A stretch of 64,000 nt of DNA from Malania oleifera (Eukaryota > Streptophyta > Magnoliopsida > Santalales > Ximeniaceae): positions 5,312,001-5,376,000 of the forward strand of contig NC_080422.1 in assembly GCF_029873635.1 (NCBI RefSeq), written 5' to 3'. The translations under genes were made by a program, and so were the position numbers. Positions 1-11,056 of this stretch are shown in pieces. Positions within the stretch are counted from its first letter, which is position 1, and each line of letters opens with the position of its first letter. Below the pieces are notes generated by a model that ran no database searches, was not told the origin of the DNA, and saw nothing but the letters and a program-made list of their open reading frames with translations.

Positions 1-1006
1 GGTTTGTATGCCGACATATCATGTGAGAACATCCTCAGCCCGTATGTCAGTATATTATATAAAATTCTCGGCCCGTACGCCGATATACCATATAAAAACT
101 TTCAACCTGTACACTAGTATATCATAGTAAAACTTTGTATCATTTAACATTTTCTCAGAAACAGTAATCCATAATAAATTCTACTCATGCCACACAAAAT
201 GGGTATTACACATATTTAAAACATATCGTCATTTACTACAGTATTTCCCCAAACATAATGCTAATATATATTTATTTTCTTGAAATTAAATGTTGAAAGA
301 TTATACATATATTTTCATAAAAACAACTAGCTTAGTTTATCCCCTAACTTGATTCCTGAAAAGCCCCTAAAATATACCAATCCTGCACCTGCAAGGTTCC
401 TCGTTCAACACCCTGAAAACAACATCTCCCACAACAGAAATTCAGTATTTTTTCGACTATAACATTTTCTACAATAGCGGAAAAGTCAAATATTGAATAG
501 AAAGCCTTACCCCGAATCTGGGATGGAATTCAAGCTAGCCTCACCAAAAATCCACTCTAGTAGATTGAAGAGAACTTTTCTAGGAGTGTCGTGGTGGCCT
601 CAGAACATCGAACCGATGAGAATCCGGCCAAGAAACTTAGAGAGAAGGGGTGGAGGATGAAAATGTAGTAAAAGAAAGTGAGGTTTGCAAGTTTCTGCAC
701 TGAAATATGAGTTTAGGGCTATTTATACACTGACATTTGTCGACTAGCCACATCACCTCGTCGACGAGGTTATGAAGGAAGTTCGTCGACGAACATTTGT
801 TTCTCATCGACAAAATTCAGAGAAGGGAAAATAGCCTCTTAGTATTTTCTTGTCGACGAGACACATCCCCGTTGACGAGACCCACATATGTGCTCGTCGA
901 CAAATCCCTTGTGTTCGTCGACAAGACCCTGTTTAATTCCCCAATTTTAATTCTTTTTCTCTCCTTCCCCTATTATTAAATTATGAAAATTATCTAGGTC
1001 TCTACA
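1..1006 (-). mobile_element. Gypsy LTR (family A), reverse orientation, cut by window edge
   Basis: Read on the minus strand, the LTR starts with TGTAGAGACC at position 1006, almost the same start as the plus-strand LTR at 3,014. It then shows a cluster of CGTCGACGA-type palindromes (about 735-930), including a perfect 16-nt palindrome ACCTCGTCGACGAGGT at 755-770 and a 14-nt one, GTTCGTCGACGAAC, at 781-794. A tATTTATAc TATA-like box lies beyond them near 720-728. Positions 1-130 hold about three degenerate ~48-bp repeats around CGGCCCGTACGCCGATAT. The other LTR end is outside the window. It abuts a plus-strand pol remnant, so it probably inserted into that older element; its target duplication would be AGTTA (1,007-1,011). 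Confidence 0.7.
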
Positions 1007-3013
1007 AGTTATGCCAGTATCGATATCCATAAGAGAGAGGTGGTATTTAGACCGCCAGGGGAGCAGGAATTCAAGTTCTTAGGGTTGTGTGTGCATTTAA
1101 CACCACGGATCCTTTCAACTATGCAAGTTAGGAGGCTCTTAGAGGGATGCCAAGGGTACCTAGCGGAAGTCCGTTGATGTGTCAGTATCAGCAGTGGGAG
1201 TTCAACATTAGATCTGTATGGACCTGGAAAGGTTAAGCTTAGAGGTTGTGGAGGGAAATCACCAGGCTCTTCTTGCTAGCTTGGTGGTACAGTCGACCTT
1301 ACAAGAAAGGATCTAAAAGTTCAGAAGGAAGATGAAGAGCTGGTATAGGTTATGGAAGGGGTATAGAGTGGTTTAAAGCCGGATTTCAATATCTCTAATG
1401 ATGGGATATTGAGATTCTTTAGTAGAGTCTGTGTACCAAATGATGCCAAGATTAAATGAGTCATTCTAGAGGAGGCACATCATTCGTTGTACACTATACA
1501 TCCTGAAAGTACGCAGATGTACCGAAACCTTAGGGAATCTTTTTGGTGGTCGAACATGAAAAGAGAGATTGCCCATTTTGTAAAGCAGTGCCTAACTTAT
1601 CAGCAGTTCAAGGCAGAGCACTAGAGGCCAGCAAGACCCCTTCAGCCACTTGACATTCCCAAGTGGAAATGGAATATATCTCAATGGATTTCATATCAGG
1701 GTTACCTACGGTGGTGCATGGGCAGAATGTTGTATAGGTTGTGGTAGATCGACTGACAAAGACTGCACATTTCATTCTAATCAGAGTCAGCTATTCTCTG
1801 AATAGGCTGGCAGAGCTATATGTGCAAGAGATTATATGACTCCATGGTATCCCGATTTTTATCGTTTCAGATTGAGACCCACGCTTTACTTCTCGATTCT
1901 GGAAGAGTCTATAGGATGCCTTGGGATCGCAACTCACATTCAGTACGTCCTTTCACCCGAAAACAGATGGACAATCTGAGACGACTATTCAGACGTTAGA
2001 AAATATGCTGCGGGCATGCGTACTAGATTTTGGGGACAGTTGGATACGGTATCTACCGCTTGTGGAATTTGCGTATAATAACAGTTACCAGGATAGTATA
2101 GAGATGGTACCATATGAGGCATTGTATGGTTGTTGGTGTCGATCTCTGTTATACTGGGATTAAGTAGGCGAGCGATAGATACTAGGATCAGAATTGATTT
2201 AGCGGACCTCTACAAAGGTCGAGTTGATTAGAGAGAGAATCAGGGTAGCTCAAAGTCGGCAAAAGAGTTATGCAGATGCTTGTTGATGAGAACTAGAGTT
2301 CAAAGTAAGAGATATGGTATTCTTGAAGATTGCTCCGATGAAAAGAGTAATGAGGTTTGGGAATAAAGGGAAACTAAGCCCTCGGTACATTGGACCATTT
2401 GAGATCCTATAAGGATAGGTCTGATTGCTTATCAAGTGACATTACCCCCAGCACTATCTAGAGTTCATGACGTATTTCACGTGTCACTGTTAAGGAAGTA
2501 CGTGCAAGATCCTTCGCACGTGTTGAGTTATGAGCCTCTAGAGATCAATGATGCATTAGCATACAAAGAAGTTCTGGTATATATATTAGATCAAAAGGTG
2601 CAGTAGTTATGGACTAAGGAGATACTGTTAGTGAAGATATTATGACGTAATCACGCAGTTGAGGAAGTTTTATGGGAATTAGAGTCAGAGATAAGCCAGA
2701 GGTACACTCAGTTATTCGGAGATAGTTAGAGTTAGACAAGTAAGTAAGAAGGTATGTATATATGGTAGAATAGGTGGTTCAAATTATTTTAGATATGGTC
2801 TTCGAGAGAGTTTTGTATGTATTGTAATCTCCCGAAGCATCACATTGTAACCACGGTATTCCTCTGCCATATGTGAGGGTGTGTAATAAACTTGGGCCGG
2901 AGCCACTATGTGGGTGACTCCCGACTCTTCTGTAGAACTGAGTTGTGAGGTAAGGTTAAACTTAGAAACAGTTAATAAATTTCGAGGACGAAATTTTTAT
3001 AAGGATGAGAGAT
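1007..3013 (+). pseudogene. Tekay/Del-like chromovirus pol remnant (RT linker, integrase, chromodomain)
   Basis: This is the decayed 3' half of a Ty3/gypsy polyprotein. In shifting frames it shows the protease-RT linker (about 1,030-1,160), an integrase zinc-binding and core region (about 1,440-2,160) and chromodomain-like sequence ending in an 'ELESEISQRY' type stretch (about 2,560-2,730). The longest open piece, 1,921-2,163, holds the integrase DGQSE block with the third catalytic acidic residue, followed by the FAYNNS motif. RT and RNase H are mostly missing and many stops and frameshifts are present, so it cannot encode an active enzyme. A polypurine tract and an LTR follow directly, which fixes the orientation and identifies it as the internal part of the element whose 3' LTR is 3,014-5,163. 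Confidence 0.8.
2977..3013 (+). promoter_or_regulatory. Polypurine tract with conserved upstream stem-loop
   Basis: AAATTTCGAGGACGAAATTT (2,977-2,996) has perfect 8-bp arms around AGGA and is followed by the purine-rich tract AAGGATGAGAGA just before the LTR start. In LTR retrotransposons the purine tract primes plus-strand DNA synthesis. The same stem recurs before the LTRs at 55,675 (minus strand) and 62,328. Confidence 0.8.
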
Positions 3014-3370
3014 TGTAGAGATCCGAACCAATAAAATAAGGAAATAAATTAAAAAAGGGTAAAAAGGTAATTTTGGCAGGGTTTGTCGACGAAGCCAAGG
3101 TTCTTGTCGATGAAGGCCCTTTTGTGCTTCGTCGCCAAAATTTAGAGCCTCGGCGATGAAGAGATCCTGACTGACAGGAAAAATATCAGATAAGGGTTCG
3201 TCGACGAAGGAAGAGGCCTTCTGTGGCTCGTCAACGAAGGCACCATTCGTCGACGAGTTTGACTGAGTCAAGGGGTTTATTAATATCATTTTTAGGTGCT
3301 TCATGGTTAAGAAACTCAAAACTCTCTCTCTCTCTCTAGAACTGGCGAACTCTCTCTCTCTAGAACCAAC

Positions 3371-3409
<39 letters not shown>

Positions 3410-5163
3410 CTCTTCGATCCTTCGTTGTTCGTCACCCGAATCCATGATCCAACATTACTACATGCATCAGGGGGAAAATCTCTACGATTATATAGCGGAT
3501 TGGATCTTCGTTTTGAGGAATTCCGGGTTTTATCCCAAAATTGAGGTAAGGGTCTAAGTTTGTTTTTGGTTCGGTAGATCTGTAGTAAATAAGATTGTAA
3601 TAAAGTATTGTTCTTTGGTTTTTAGGATTTGAGAACTCGGTTTGTTATTTTGGAGCCAGGTAGCTCGTGTTTCAGTAGTCAGAAAAATAGGTAAGAGGAT
3701 TTGTTTACATCAGTCCTTATAGAAAACTAAACTGCTAAAAAGTTAGCTTATGTTTATATGCACATATTGACTGCATATTTGCAAAGTTTTATCGAGTAAA
3801 AATGTCAGTTTTTTGATTTTACGGTTTTGGTAAAAATGAGGGTTTTGGCGTATGATCTCCAAACTTTTCAAAACTTCTTTACTTGCACTAAACTTACGTA
3901 GGAGATGCTTGGACCCCTTTTTGTTTTCCGTTTGAATGCTATTTGTTGAGTTATGTACTATAGCGCGGATTTTGTCCAAACGAGTGTGACATATGATATA
4001 AAATGGAATATGTGAATCTGTTTAAATACGTATATGAACTATAGGAACTGGAGTTCTATTCTGCTATCTGAAAATATGGAAAATAAGTGTCAGTTATATA
4101 CTGAGCATTGTATGTTAAAAGGGTTAAATCGAGAATGTGTGCACCAGTTTATACTATAGTATGAATGAATGAGTTTATGAAAATACTGAAATTGTACAAG
4201 TGATTTATTAATTGGAAACAAGTTAATTTTGTTTTATCATAAATTGTATATATGATATTGGGACTACAGCTTATTACCATGAGAGCCTTAAAAAGCTCAA
4301 TGTTATATGAGAGCCTTAAAAAGCTTATGCACGGTTCCATTGCTATATTCTGGATACAGTGCAGCCACACATCTAATTTTCAGTGTGGGTATCGAGATAG
4401 TTGGTTGGGTTGGAATGTGCCACTAGTGGATTAATGGACCAGGTGGATTCCGTCGGACTATAGTAAATCGCACAACCCGCGCCATGGGGTAGTACTGGCA
4501 TAATTATTATTGTTTCTAAGTTGGACGATGTTCTAAATATGTATATACATGATTTAAAAACTAAAATGGGCAATGTCACAGGTTTGAGTACTAGGCGGAG
4601 GGATTGTACAATGTATGGGCCTGTACCCTACCCTAACCTCGGGAACTCTCGTTTGTTATGATGCTAAACCATCTATTGTAGGAATTATGTCTATATATCT
4701 CCTATATTACAGTGTTGAGAATATGCTATATATATGTAATTGCTTTCTACTAGTTTGAATATGTATGGTCACACACTGATGTAATATCTTCCACCTTACT
4801 GAGAAGTGTCTCACCCCAACATACAACCTTTCTTTCAAGTCTTGTAGGACGTGAGTCCTAGTTGATAGAGGGACTTGGAGGGTCGTATTGTGTTTAGCTT
4901 ACGTAAGTGTTTTGTATATGTAATAGACTTAGTTCAGAACGTCTTTTTGGGAATTGTAAGAACAGGTTATGTTTTAAGTATGGTTTGTCTTATAGATTCC
5001 ATATGAATGTTAATGTTTTCTGCTGTGCATGAGATTACAATTCAGAATGAAACTTTTATATGTCCCTATTTAAGGCGGGTTGTATATGTATGTTTATTAG
5101 AGGCAAGTGTATTATATAGGTGTAGTAGCACTCTGGGGCCGTATATCTGGCCAGGGTGTTACA
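3014..5163 (+). mobile_element. 3' LTR of the first Tekay-like element (family A)
   Basis: The LTR begins TGTAGAGATCC after a polypurine tract and ends GTGTTACA. Within it, in order, are the CGTCGACGAA palindrome cluster (3,081-3,262; perfect TTCGTCGACGAA at 3,197-3,208), a CT microsatellite (3,321-3,405) near the presumed start of transcription, a short direct repeat around GAGCCTTAAAAAGCT (4,280-4,326), and the conserved TGAGAAGTGTCTCACCCC block (4,799-4,817). About 2,150 bp is typical of Tekay LTRs. It abuts a family-B LTR fragment at 5,164. Small open frames inside it, including one over the CT repeat, are not genes. Confidence 0.85.
3081..3262 (+). repeat. Array of CGTCGACGAA-type palindromes in LTR U3
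   Basis: Within about 180 bp there are six or more copies of a 10-12-nt palindrome with GTCGAC at its centre. Two cores are perfect (3,197-3,208 and 3,247-3,256); the others differ mostly by C-to-T or G-to-A changes at CpG, as expected from decay of methylated DNA. The array lies upstream of the CT-rich leader. Its function is unknown; a protein-binding site array in the LTR promoter is an inference. Confidence 0.75.
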
Positions 5164-5645
5164 TCAGGTCAGTCCGCTGACTGGTCAAAGGTTCGGTCGC
5201 CCGAGGTGTTCTGAACACCACAGTTTGGTCGCTTGAAGCCTCACAGAATAATCCCTCTATTAATTCCCCTGATAATATATGTGATATTGGGGACTTCTTA
5301 CGTGTAACTATATGACCTAAGATTTTTTCTAAGGTTTTTAGGCTTTTTTAACTTAACCCGAAAAACCTGGCGTCGGTCGACCGAAGTCTTGTCTAAGGCC
5401 TTTGAGTTTGTAGTTCGTAAATGCATGATATACAGATTATTACAGACCTTTCCTATATTACTATTACAGACCCGAATTAATCATAATATAAATTACAATA
5501 ATTGAATCTTCTGGGTCTTTATTCTTCAAGTCTTCGCATGCCAACAAATGATCTTACTAGTATGAACCTGTACATAGATTTGATAAACATTAAATACCTC
5601 GTATTTGTCATTATAAAAAACGAGATAGGACTCAAAAAGTCAAGA
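5164..5645 (-). mobile_element. Fragment of a family-B LTR
   Basis: This piece matches the outer part of the solo LTR at 35,796-37,968: TTCGGTCG motifs, a perfect TCGGTCGACCGA palindrome (5,373-5,384), the 'ACTATTACAGACC' stretch and the segment ending near 'GTATTTGTCATTAT'. By comparison with that LTR its promoter would read leftwards. It is cut at its left edge by the LTR ending at 5,163. Confidence 0.6.
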
Positions 5646-5811
5646 GGGGGGCTATGAGGAAAACTTGGGGAAAAACTAAAAAACAAAATGTGTGGATTAT
5701 ATATGTATATATATATATATTATATAAATTTTTATTATTTTATTATTTTCTTAAAATGGTGCGTGAAAAATTGGAAACGAGAATGAGCTTTTAATAAAAA
5801 TATCATTTTTA

Positions 5812-5871
<60 letters not shown>

Positions 5872-7680
5872 CCTGCTCCTATACATATTATATTACTATA
5901 TTAAGTATACATATTTTTGGGGTCATCACATTTGGTTATCAAGGAAAGTAAGAAATAAAACAAAAAATATACCAAATCAATGAATAAAAATATGTTTATA
6001 TGAATCATTTATATTTGATTTAATTTTTAACCATTTAAAAATAAATTTTCATTTTTAGTAGTATTTGGTATAATAGAAAAATATAGTAGAAAATGAGTTT
6101 TTTTCTTGTTCATTTCCTTTCCTTTTCCTAACCACAATCTTTGATCCAAATAAGCCCTTATTTTTTCAGGTGAAGGGACTTTGGAGATGGGGAATGTTTG
6201 TTTCTATGGACTTAAATTTTTAATTCAAGGAATTGGTCATGTGTAAAATTAGAATTATATTGTTGTTTGAAGACATGTTTGTATGAAATAAATAAACAAT
6301 AATAAACTCATCATTTGCTTATGAAATAATTTTATTTTTTATTTTTTAGTTTTTTTTTAAATTGCAAAAATGTCAACTTATTTTAAAATTTTTTAAATTT
6401 AAATAGAAAAATTTAAAAAATATTTTTTTTATTATTTTTCTAAATTTCTAACTCTTACTTTATGTACACGAGCTTGAAATTCACATTGGAATTTAATTTG
6501 TGTGGATTATTTATGTAGTTTCTTTCAAATCCACACCAATCAAAATTCAAGTTCCAAAATTTCAAGAACTTTATATAAATTTTAAAAAATTAAAAAACAT
6601 ATTATCTTTTTTTATTTATTTTGAAATCTAAAAACAAAAAATGAAAATTTATTTTTCTCATACAAACAATTATTTATTTTCTACCTTTTTAATAAAAATC
6701 TTGTTTAAAAATATATTAAAATTTTTATAATTCTTTGAAAAACTAAAAAATAGAAATATATATATATATATATATATATATTCACAATTTATTTTTTAGA
6801 TAATTGAGTTCCAAGGATTCTAAATAGAAACCAAGGGGTGGACTCAAGTTCACTTTGGTGGGGGAATTTTAAAAAACAATAGGATTTATACTAAATTACA
6901 AAATTCCCCAAGTTAAAAATATGGCCATGCCCTCATAGTAACACTACGAAGTGAGGGTGGTTAAGTAAATTCCTTAATGCGATAAAAAATTTCCAAATAG
7001 AAGATTTCACCTAATAAGAAAATTTATTCTTACTAAAGTAAAATTATTTATTCCATGTAAATTATGTTTTCCATATTTTTCTATTTTTTATTTTTATTTT
7101 TCTTGCACATATACATAAATTTTTCCCTTTTTGATTAAAATTTCTAAATTCGCCACTAATAGAAATTGAACTGTCAAATTGATCTTCACATGTACAATGG
7201 CAAAAAATATTGGGTATAAACTACGATAAACGTTGAAGGAGTTCCCAAGTGGCCAAAACTTTCGAACAACCATATTTTTTTGGTTATTTTGTTTGTATTT
7301 TGTCTTCAATTTTTTTAAAATATAACAATAATTAAGTTCTAACACTAGAGAAAAGAATTTCACAATGTGACCTTAAAATTTTTATTCACTGCCAAAAATG
7401 TTCCACGTCAATATAATTTTTGGGGGCTTACAGGATTCCAAAATTTCTTCTATTTTCTTAAGGTTCGGTTTGGAGCTCAAAAAATATTAAGAAAATTAAA
7501 GGAAAGAAAATTTTCAAGAAATTCACATTTTTGTATTTGGTTATCAGGAAAGGTAAAAAAAAAAAAAATGAATAAAAAGTACGCCAAATCTATGAACAAA
7601 ATTTTGATTACCTATATCATTAATATTTGATTTTTTCATATTTTTAATCATATTAAGACAAATTTTTATTTTCAATAGTA
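5646..7680. other. AT-rich spacer with simple repeats and MITE-like fragments
   Basis: No gene is seen. There is an (ATT)n run at 5,813-5,871 and an (AT)n run near 6,758-6,781. Segments at 5,935-6,150 and 7,460-7,680 resemble each other (TTTGGTTATCAGGAAAGG-type start, then an AT-rich body), suggesting decayed non-autonomous DNA transposons of the kind better seen at 7,681-8,466. Open frames in this stretch are short and AT-driven. Confidence 0.5.
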
Positions 7681-8466
7681 TTTAGGGTGTGTTTGAATCA
7701 AAAATTTTACTTGGAAAAGGAAAGGAAAAGAAAAAGAGGAGGAAATTCATTTTTCATTATATCTTTCTTCTATTTTAAGCACTATTGAAAATAAAAAACT
7801 ATTTTAATATGATTAAAAATTTGAAAAATTCAATTATTAATACTGAATAGAATTAATATATATATATTTGATTACATAGGAACTCCAGTCACCAACGAGC
7901 CCTTCGGACCCCCTGGTGTGGCACCAAACCTACAGATCAACGTCCTCTGCCCTCAGGTCTCGCTAATCAGAGTAAAGTTCAGATGCGGACACGACTTCCA
8001 TGCATCAATTGGACGCTTAGCCAACCTGACCCCCGGGTCACATCTCCATTACCATCCACGGTCCCCGTTGGCTTACAGAGAACTTTCACCATCCACGGTT
8101 CCCGCTGGCTCACAGAGCGAATTCTTACCATCCACGGTTCCTGTTGGCTCATAGAGTAAACTCTCATCATCGAGAGGTACCACTGACTCCGTGAGTATAT
8201 CTATCTGGAATTAAACCCCAAATACTTTTTCTTACGTGCCGATGCCTTTCCATTGCGCTCGTAGTGGTATATAATCAAAATATTGTTCATATATTTGGTA
8301 TATTTCTTATTTTCTTTTTGATTTTCCTTAGTAACTAAACGTAAAATCATTAGTATTTTCCAAACTCAAAACAAAACCTTAATATAGAAGGAAAATATAA
8401 TGAAAAATGAGTTTCCTCATCTTTTTTCTTTCCCTAAATGAAATCATTGATTCAAACCAAACCTAA
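7681..8466. mobile_element. MITE-like inverted-repeat element interrupted by GC-rich minisatellite
   Basis: The left end reads AGGGTGTGTTTGAATCA and the right end, reverse complemented, reads AGGTTTGGTTTGAATCA. Similarity of the two arms continues inward for about 150 bp (AAATTCATTTTTCATTATAT against AAACTCATTTTTCATTATAT). The centre (about 7,880-8,220) is GC-richer, begins with a piece resembling the SINE at 10,511, and holds a 37-39-bp minisatellite. The terminal motif recalls PIF/Harbinger-type MITEs, but I cannot define a clean target duplication, so the class is uncertain. Confidence 0.45.
8051..8165. repeat. Minisatellite, three 37-39-bp units
   Basis: Units start ACCATCCACGG at 8,051, 8,088 and 8,127 and continue with a GTTGGCT(C/T)A(C/T)AGAG stretch. 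A fourth, degraded unit may follow. The overlapping open frames on both strands are just repeats of this unit. Confidence 0.8.
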
Positions 8467-9880
8467 ATCTCTGAACCAATGGAGAACAATAGTCACTCAT
8501 TCACGGCTTCGGGATCCCTAGATTGTGTGAAAGTTTCCCTCTTCTTATTTTTTTAGACCTGGAATTTTAACCTGGGTAAGCAGTTCACCCAAATGGCAAT
8601 AAACTAGAGGATAAAAACATTGCCACCTACCCATTATAAAATTTTCATTTTTTATATCAATTGATTCAACAATTAATAAATAAGTTAGCATATAAAGTTT
8701 CTTTCTTCTTAAAAATTTAATTTCTCCATCTTGAATTACCTTTTTAATTGCCTATATACATAATTAATGAAATGGTCAAGTTTTTCAAGGGATCCTTGAC
8801 CTTAAACATCAATTTCACATCTTCGATACAATTGAGTGAATTTGGACAAGTCACGACTCAAGCTTATATTGATTTTTGTTAAAAAATTTCACGTTAATCT
8901 ATTTTCTCAATCTTGAATTACTTTCTTAGAAGATATTTTTATAAAAAAAAGTAAAGGAAAAAAAATAAAATATGTAGCATCTAATAAAAATTTTAAGTTT
9001 ATTTGCTATTTAATATTTTATTTTTCTTAGTTCTTAGTTGAACAATCTCTTTTTTTTTTTTTTTTTGTAATTTTCAATATTGAATACAAACACAATAAAA
9101 ATGTATTTCTTTCTTTCTTTCATTTAAAAAAAAAAAAAGATTGAAAGATCTACCGACCCAAGCATTTACTGACCACCCATTTAACTTATAAATGTGATAC
9201 TAAGATGTCTTAATTAATCTATTTAATTATAAAATACCACTTTTATTAACATAATTGTTAAGTCTAACATATTAAATCATTTATCATATACATGGGGATT
9301 CATATTTTTTAAATCATTCCCTTGCATTTAAAAAAGTATAATTAATAAAACTTATTCTATGAATAAGGTAAAGTCTTTTTGTGACACATGTTATACCTAA
9401 TTATCTTTTTTTTGTTGTATGAAATAAAAATTAATGCTCATACACTAATAAAATTTAAAATGGAATAGAATAAGATAATTCTATTCCGTTCCTATGTACT
9501 ACATGTTGGGATTGTTTAATGTTACTTTTAAAAATTATGAAAATAAAAAAATAAAAAAAAAGAAAAGAGAATTTTTTTAAGCAACTTATATATTTTGAAA
9601 ATTAAAACAAAATAAAATATTAGTTGAACAAAAATTCTCATCTTTGTCCTTAATCAAATAAAAATTAAAGAATATGATTAAAAAAATATAAAAAATTTAA
9701 ATTTAAAATATTATAAGAAATAATAAAATATAATTATTTTATTTAATTATTATATTTTAGAAACTTTATAAAAAATAGTGTACATGACAATTAAAAATGA
9801 CAAAATCATTTTTAAAAATAAATTATTAGTTTTAAATTTTTTTTAGGGATACTACGGATATTTAATTTTAATTATGAATT
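8467..9880. other. AT-rich spacer, nothing recognised
   Basis: The stretch is AT-rich with long T and A runs near 9,051-9,066 and 9,125-9,139. No coding potential, structured repeat or known element is apparent. Confidence 0.5.
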
Positions 9881-10330
9881 ATGGACAAAACGAATGAGAA
9901 ATGAGCCTTGATTGGTTTGCAGGCTCTTCTTGACTGGCTTGCAGAGTGAACAGAAACCTGCTGTGCTGCGAGCCCGCCGAGCATGCTATGTTATGATTCT
10001 GAATTCACGAGTTCTGACTGTTCATAGCTCTCAATTGCGTTATGGATGAGATTTTGAGGAATTGGTTCGTGTCGGTTTGATTCAGCATTTAGCAGATCGG
10101 TTGCCCTAAATTCCCTAACTTTGTCTCAGGTAAACTGAGTTTGGGACTTGAATCCGTCATCATCTTCTTCTTCGTTCTCCACTTTTTTTTTCGGAAAAAG
10201 AGCCTTCAAATTCTTTATCACTTATGGAGCAGTTGTGGCCCTACTTTGTCTGAGCTGAAAGTCTAGTCGGGCACTCTACTAAAGTCTGAATTTGTGAACT
10301 GAGAGGATAGGCAGAAGGAGGTAAAAACTG
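9881..10330 (+). other. GC-balanced unique stretch, possible orphan 5' exon
   Basis: Base composition changes from the AT-rich surroundings. The stretch has no long ORF but has a pyrimidine-rich tract (CTTCTTCTTCG) and two good splice-donor-like sites, CAG|GTAAAC near 10,129 and GGAG|GTAAAA near 10,320. It could be an untranslated first exon of a gene on the plus strand; the nearest plus-strand gene is MED7, 33 kb away across transposons. It could equally be a unique non-genic remnant. Confidence 0.25.
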
Positions 10331-10510
10331 ATATTTATGCATAAATTTTATTAAAGAGCAGGATTGAATTTTGGACCAACTGATCATATTTATTCCTTTT
10401 TATATTATATTTTGATAAGACGGTTTTATGTTTTCTATTCTGACTATTTCTGAAAATGTTCATTGTATGATTTTTTTTGCTATATAAAATGATAATCTAT
10501 CATATGATGT

Positions 10511-10728
10511 CTTTTTTTTTTTTTGATGACCCGGGAACTCCAGACCACCACGATGCCACATTGGACCTCATGGTGGGCACCAAACCCAGGGATGTTTAGT
10601 GGACCCCATCACCCCACCACTAACATCCTAGTAAATTCTTGAGTATGATCTCAGGGGCAGCAGGCTCAAACCCTCGACCATGTGTTAGACAAGGTCCTAA
10701 CCTTACCACCTAGGAACCCCGAGGGGGT
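10511..10728 (-). mobile_element. tRNA-derived SINE with 15-bp target site duplication
   Basis: On the minus strand it has an A-box-like CCTAGGTGGTAAGG near its start and a B-box-like GGGTTTGAGCC about 40 bp on, and it ends in a poly(A) tail (T run on the plus strand from 10,512). It is bounded by a perfect 15-bp duplication, TCTATCATATGATGT, at 10,496-10,510 and 10,729-10,743. These are the marks of insertion by LINE machinery. Confidence 0.85.
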
Positions 10729-10959
10729 TCTATCATATGATGTTGTTTTTGATGTGTAGGATGAATTATTGGTGCGTTACATAATTTATGTTGTTCACAA
10801 TAGATTTGTTCTTAAAAACATAGTTGCTGCGATTTTGTTAACACTAACCACATTTTCTATTACTATAAGTGTGATTTTCTTTTAAACATTACATATATAT
10901 ATATATATATATATTATTTAGTACTATTGGGAATAGAACTCATCAAAGCCTTTGGCAAG

Positions 10960-11056
10960 TGTGTGCAGTCATGAGGAGTGCAGACCTATTCTAAGTAGGT
11001 TGGCTATGTGTAGGTCACATGAGATGTCCCTTTGGTAGGGCGGCCACGTGCACGTC
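10960..11056. repeat. Minisatellite (~39-bp unit), first segment
   Basis: Degenerate units of the form 'GTAGACCTGCTCTGGGCAGG' + 'TCGGCCACGTGCAGGTCACATG' begin here. The same array resumes at 11,623-11,818 and at 21,621-21,852, so it was one array before a TRIM and a gypsy element inserted. Confidence 0.7.

Noticed and set aside
755-930. CRISPR-like array
   Set aside because: Palindromes are short, irregularly spaced and inside plant LTRs; no cas genes and a eukaryotic context.
3303-3557. ORF over the CT repeat (Ser/Leu-rich), and similar ones at 50,580 and 2,972
   Set aside because: Driven by the CT microsatellite inside LTRs.
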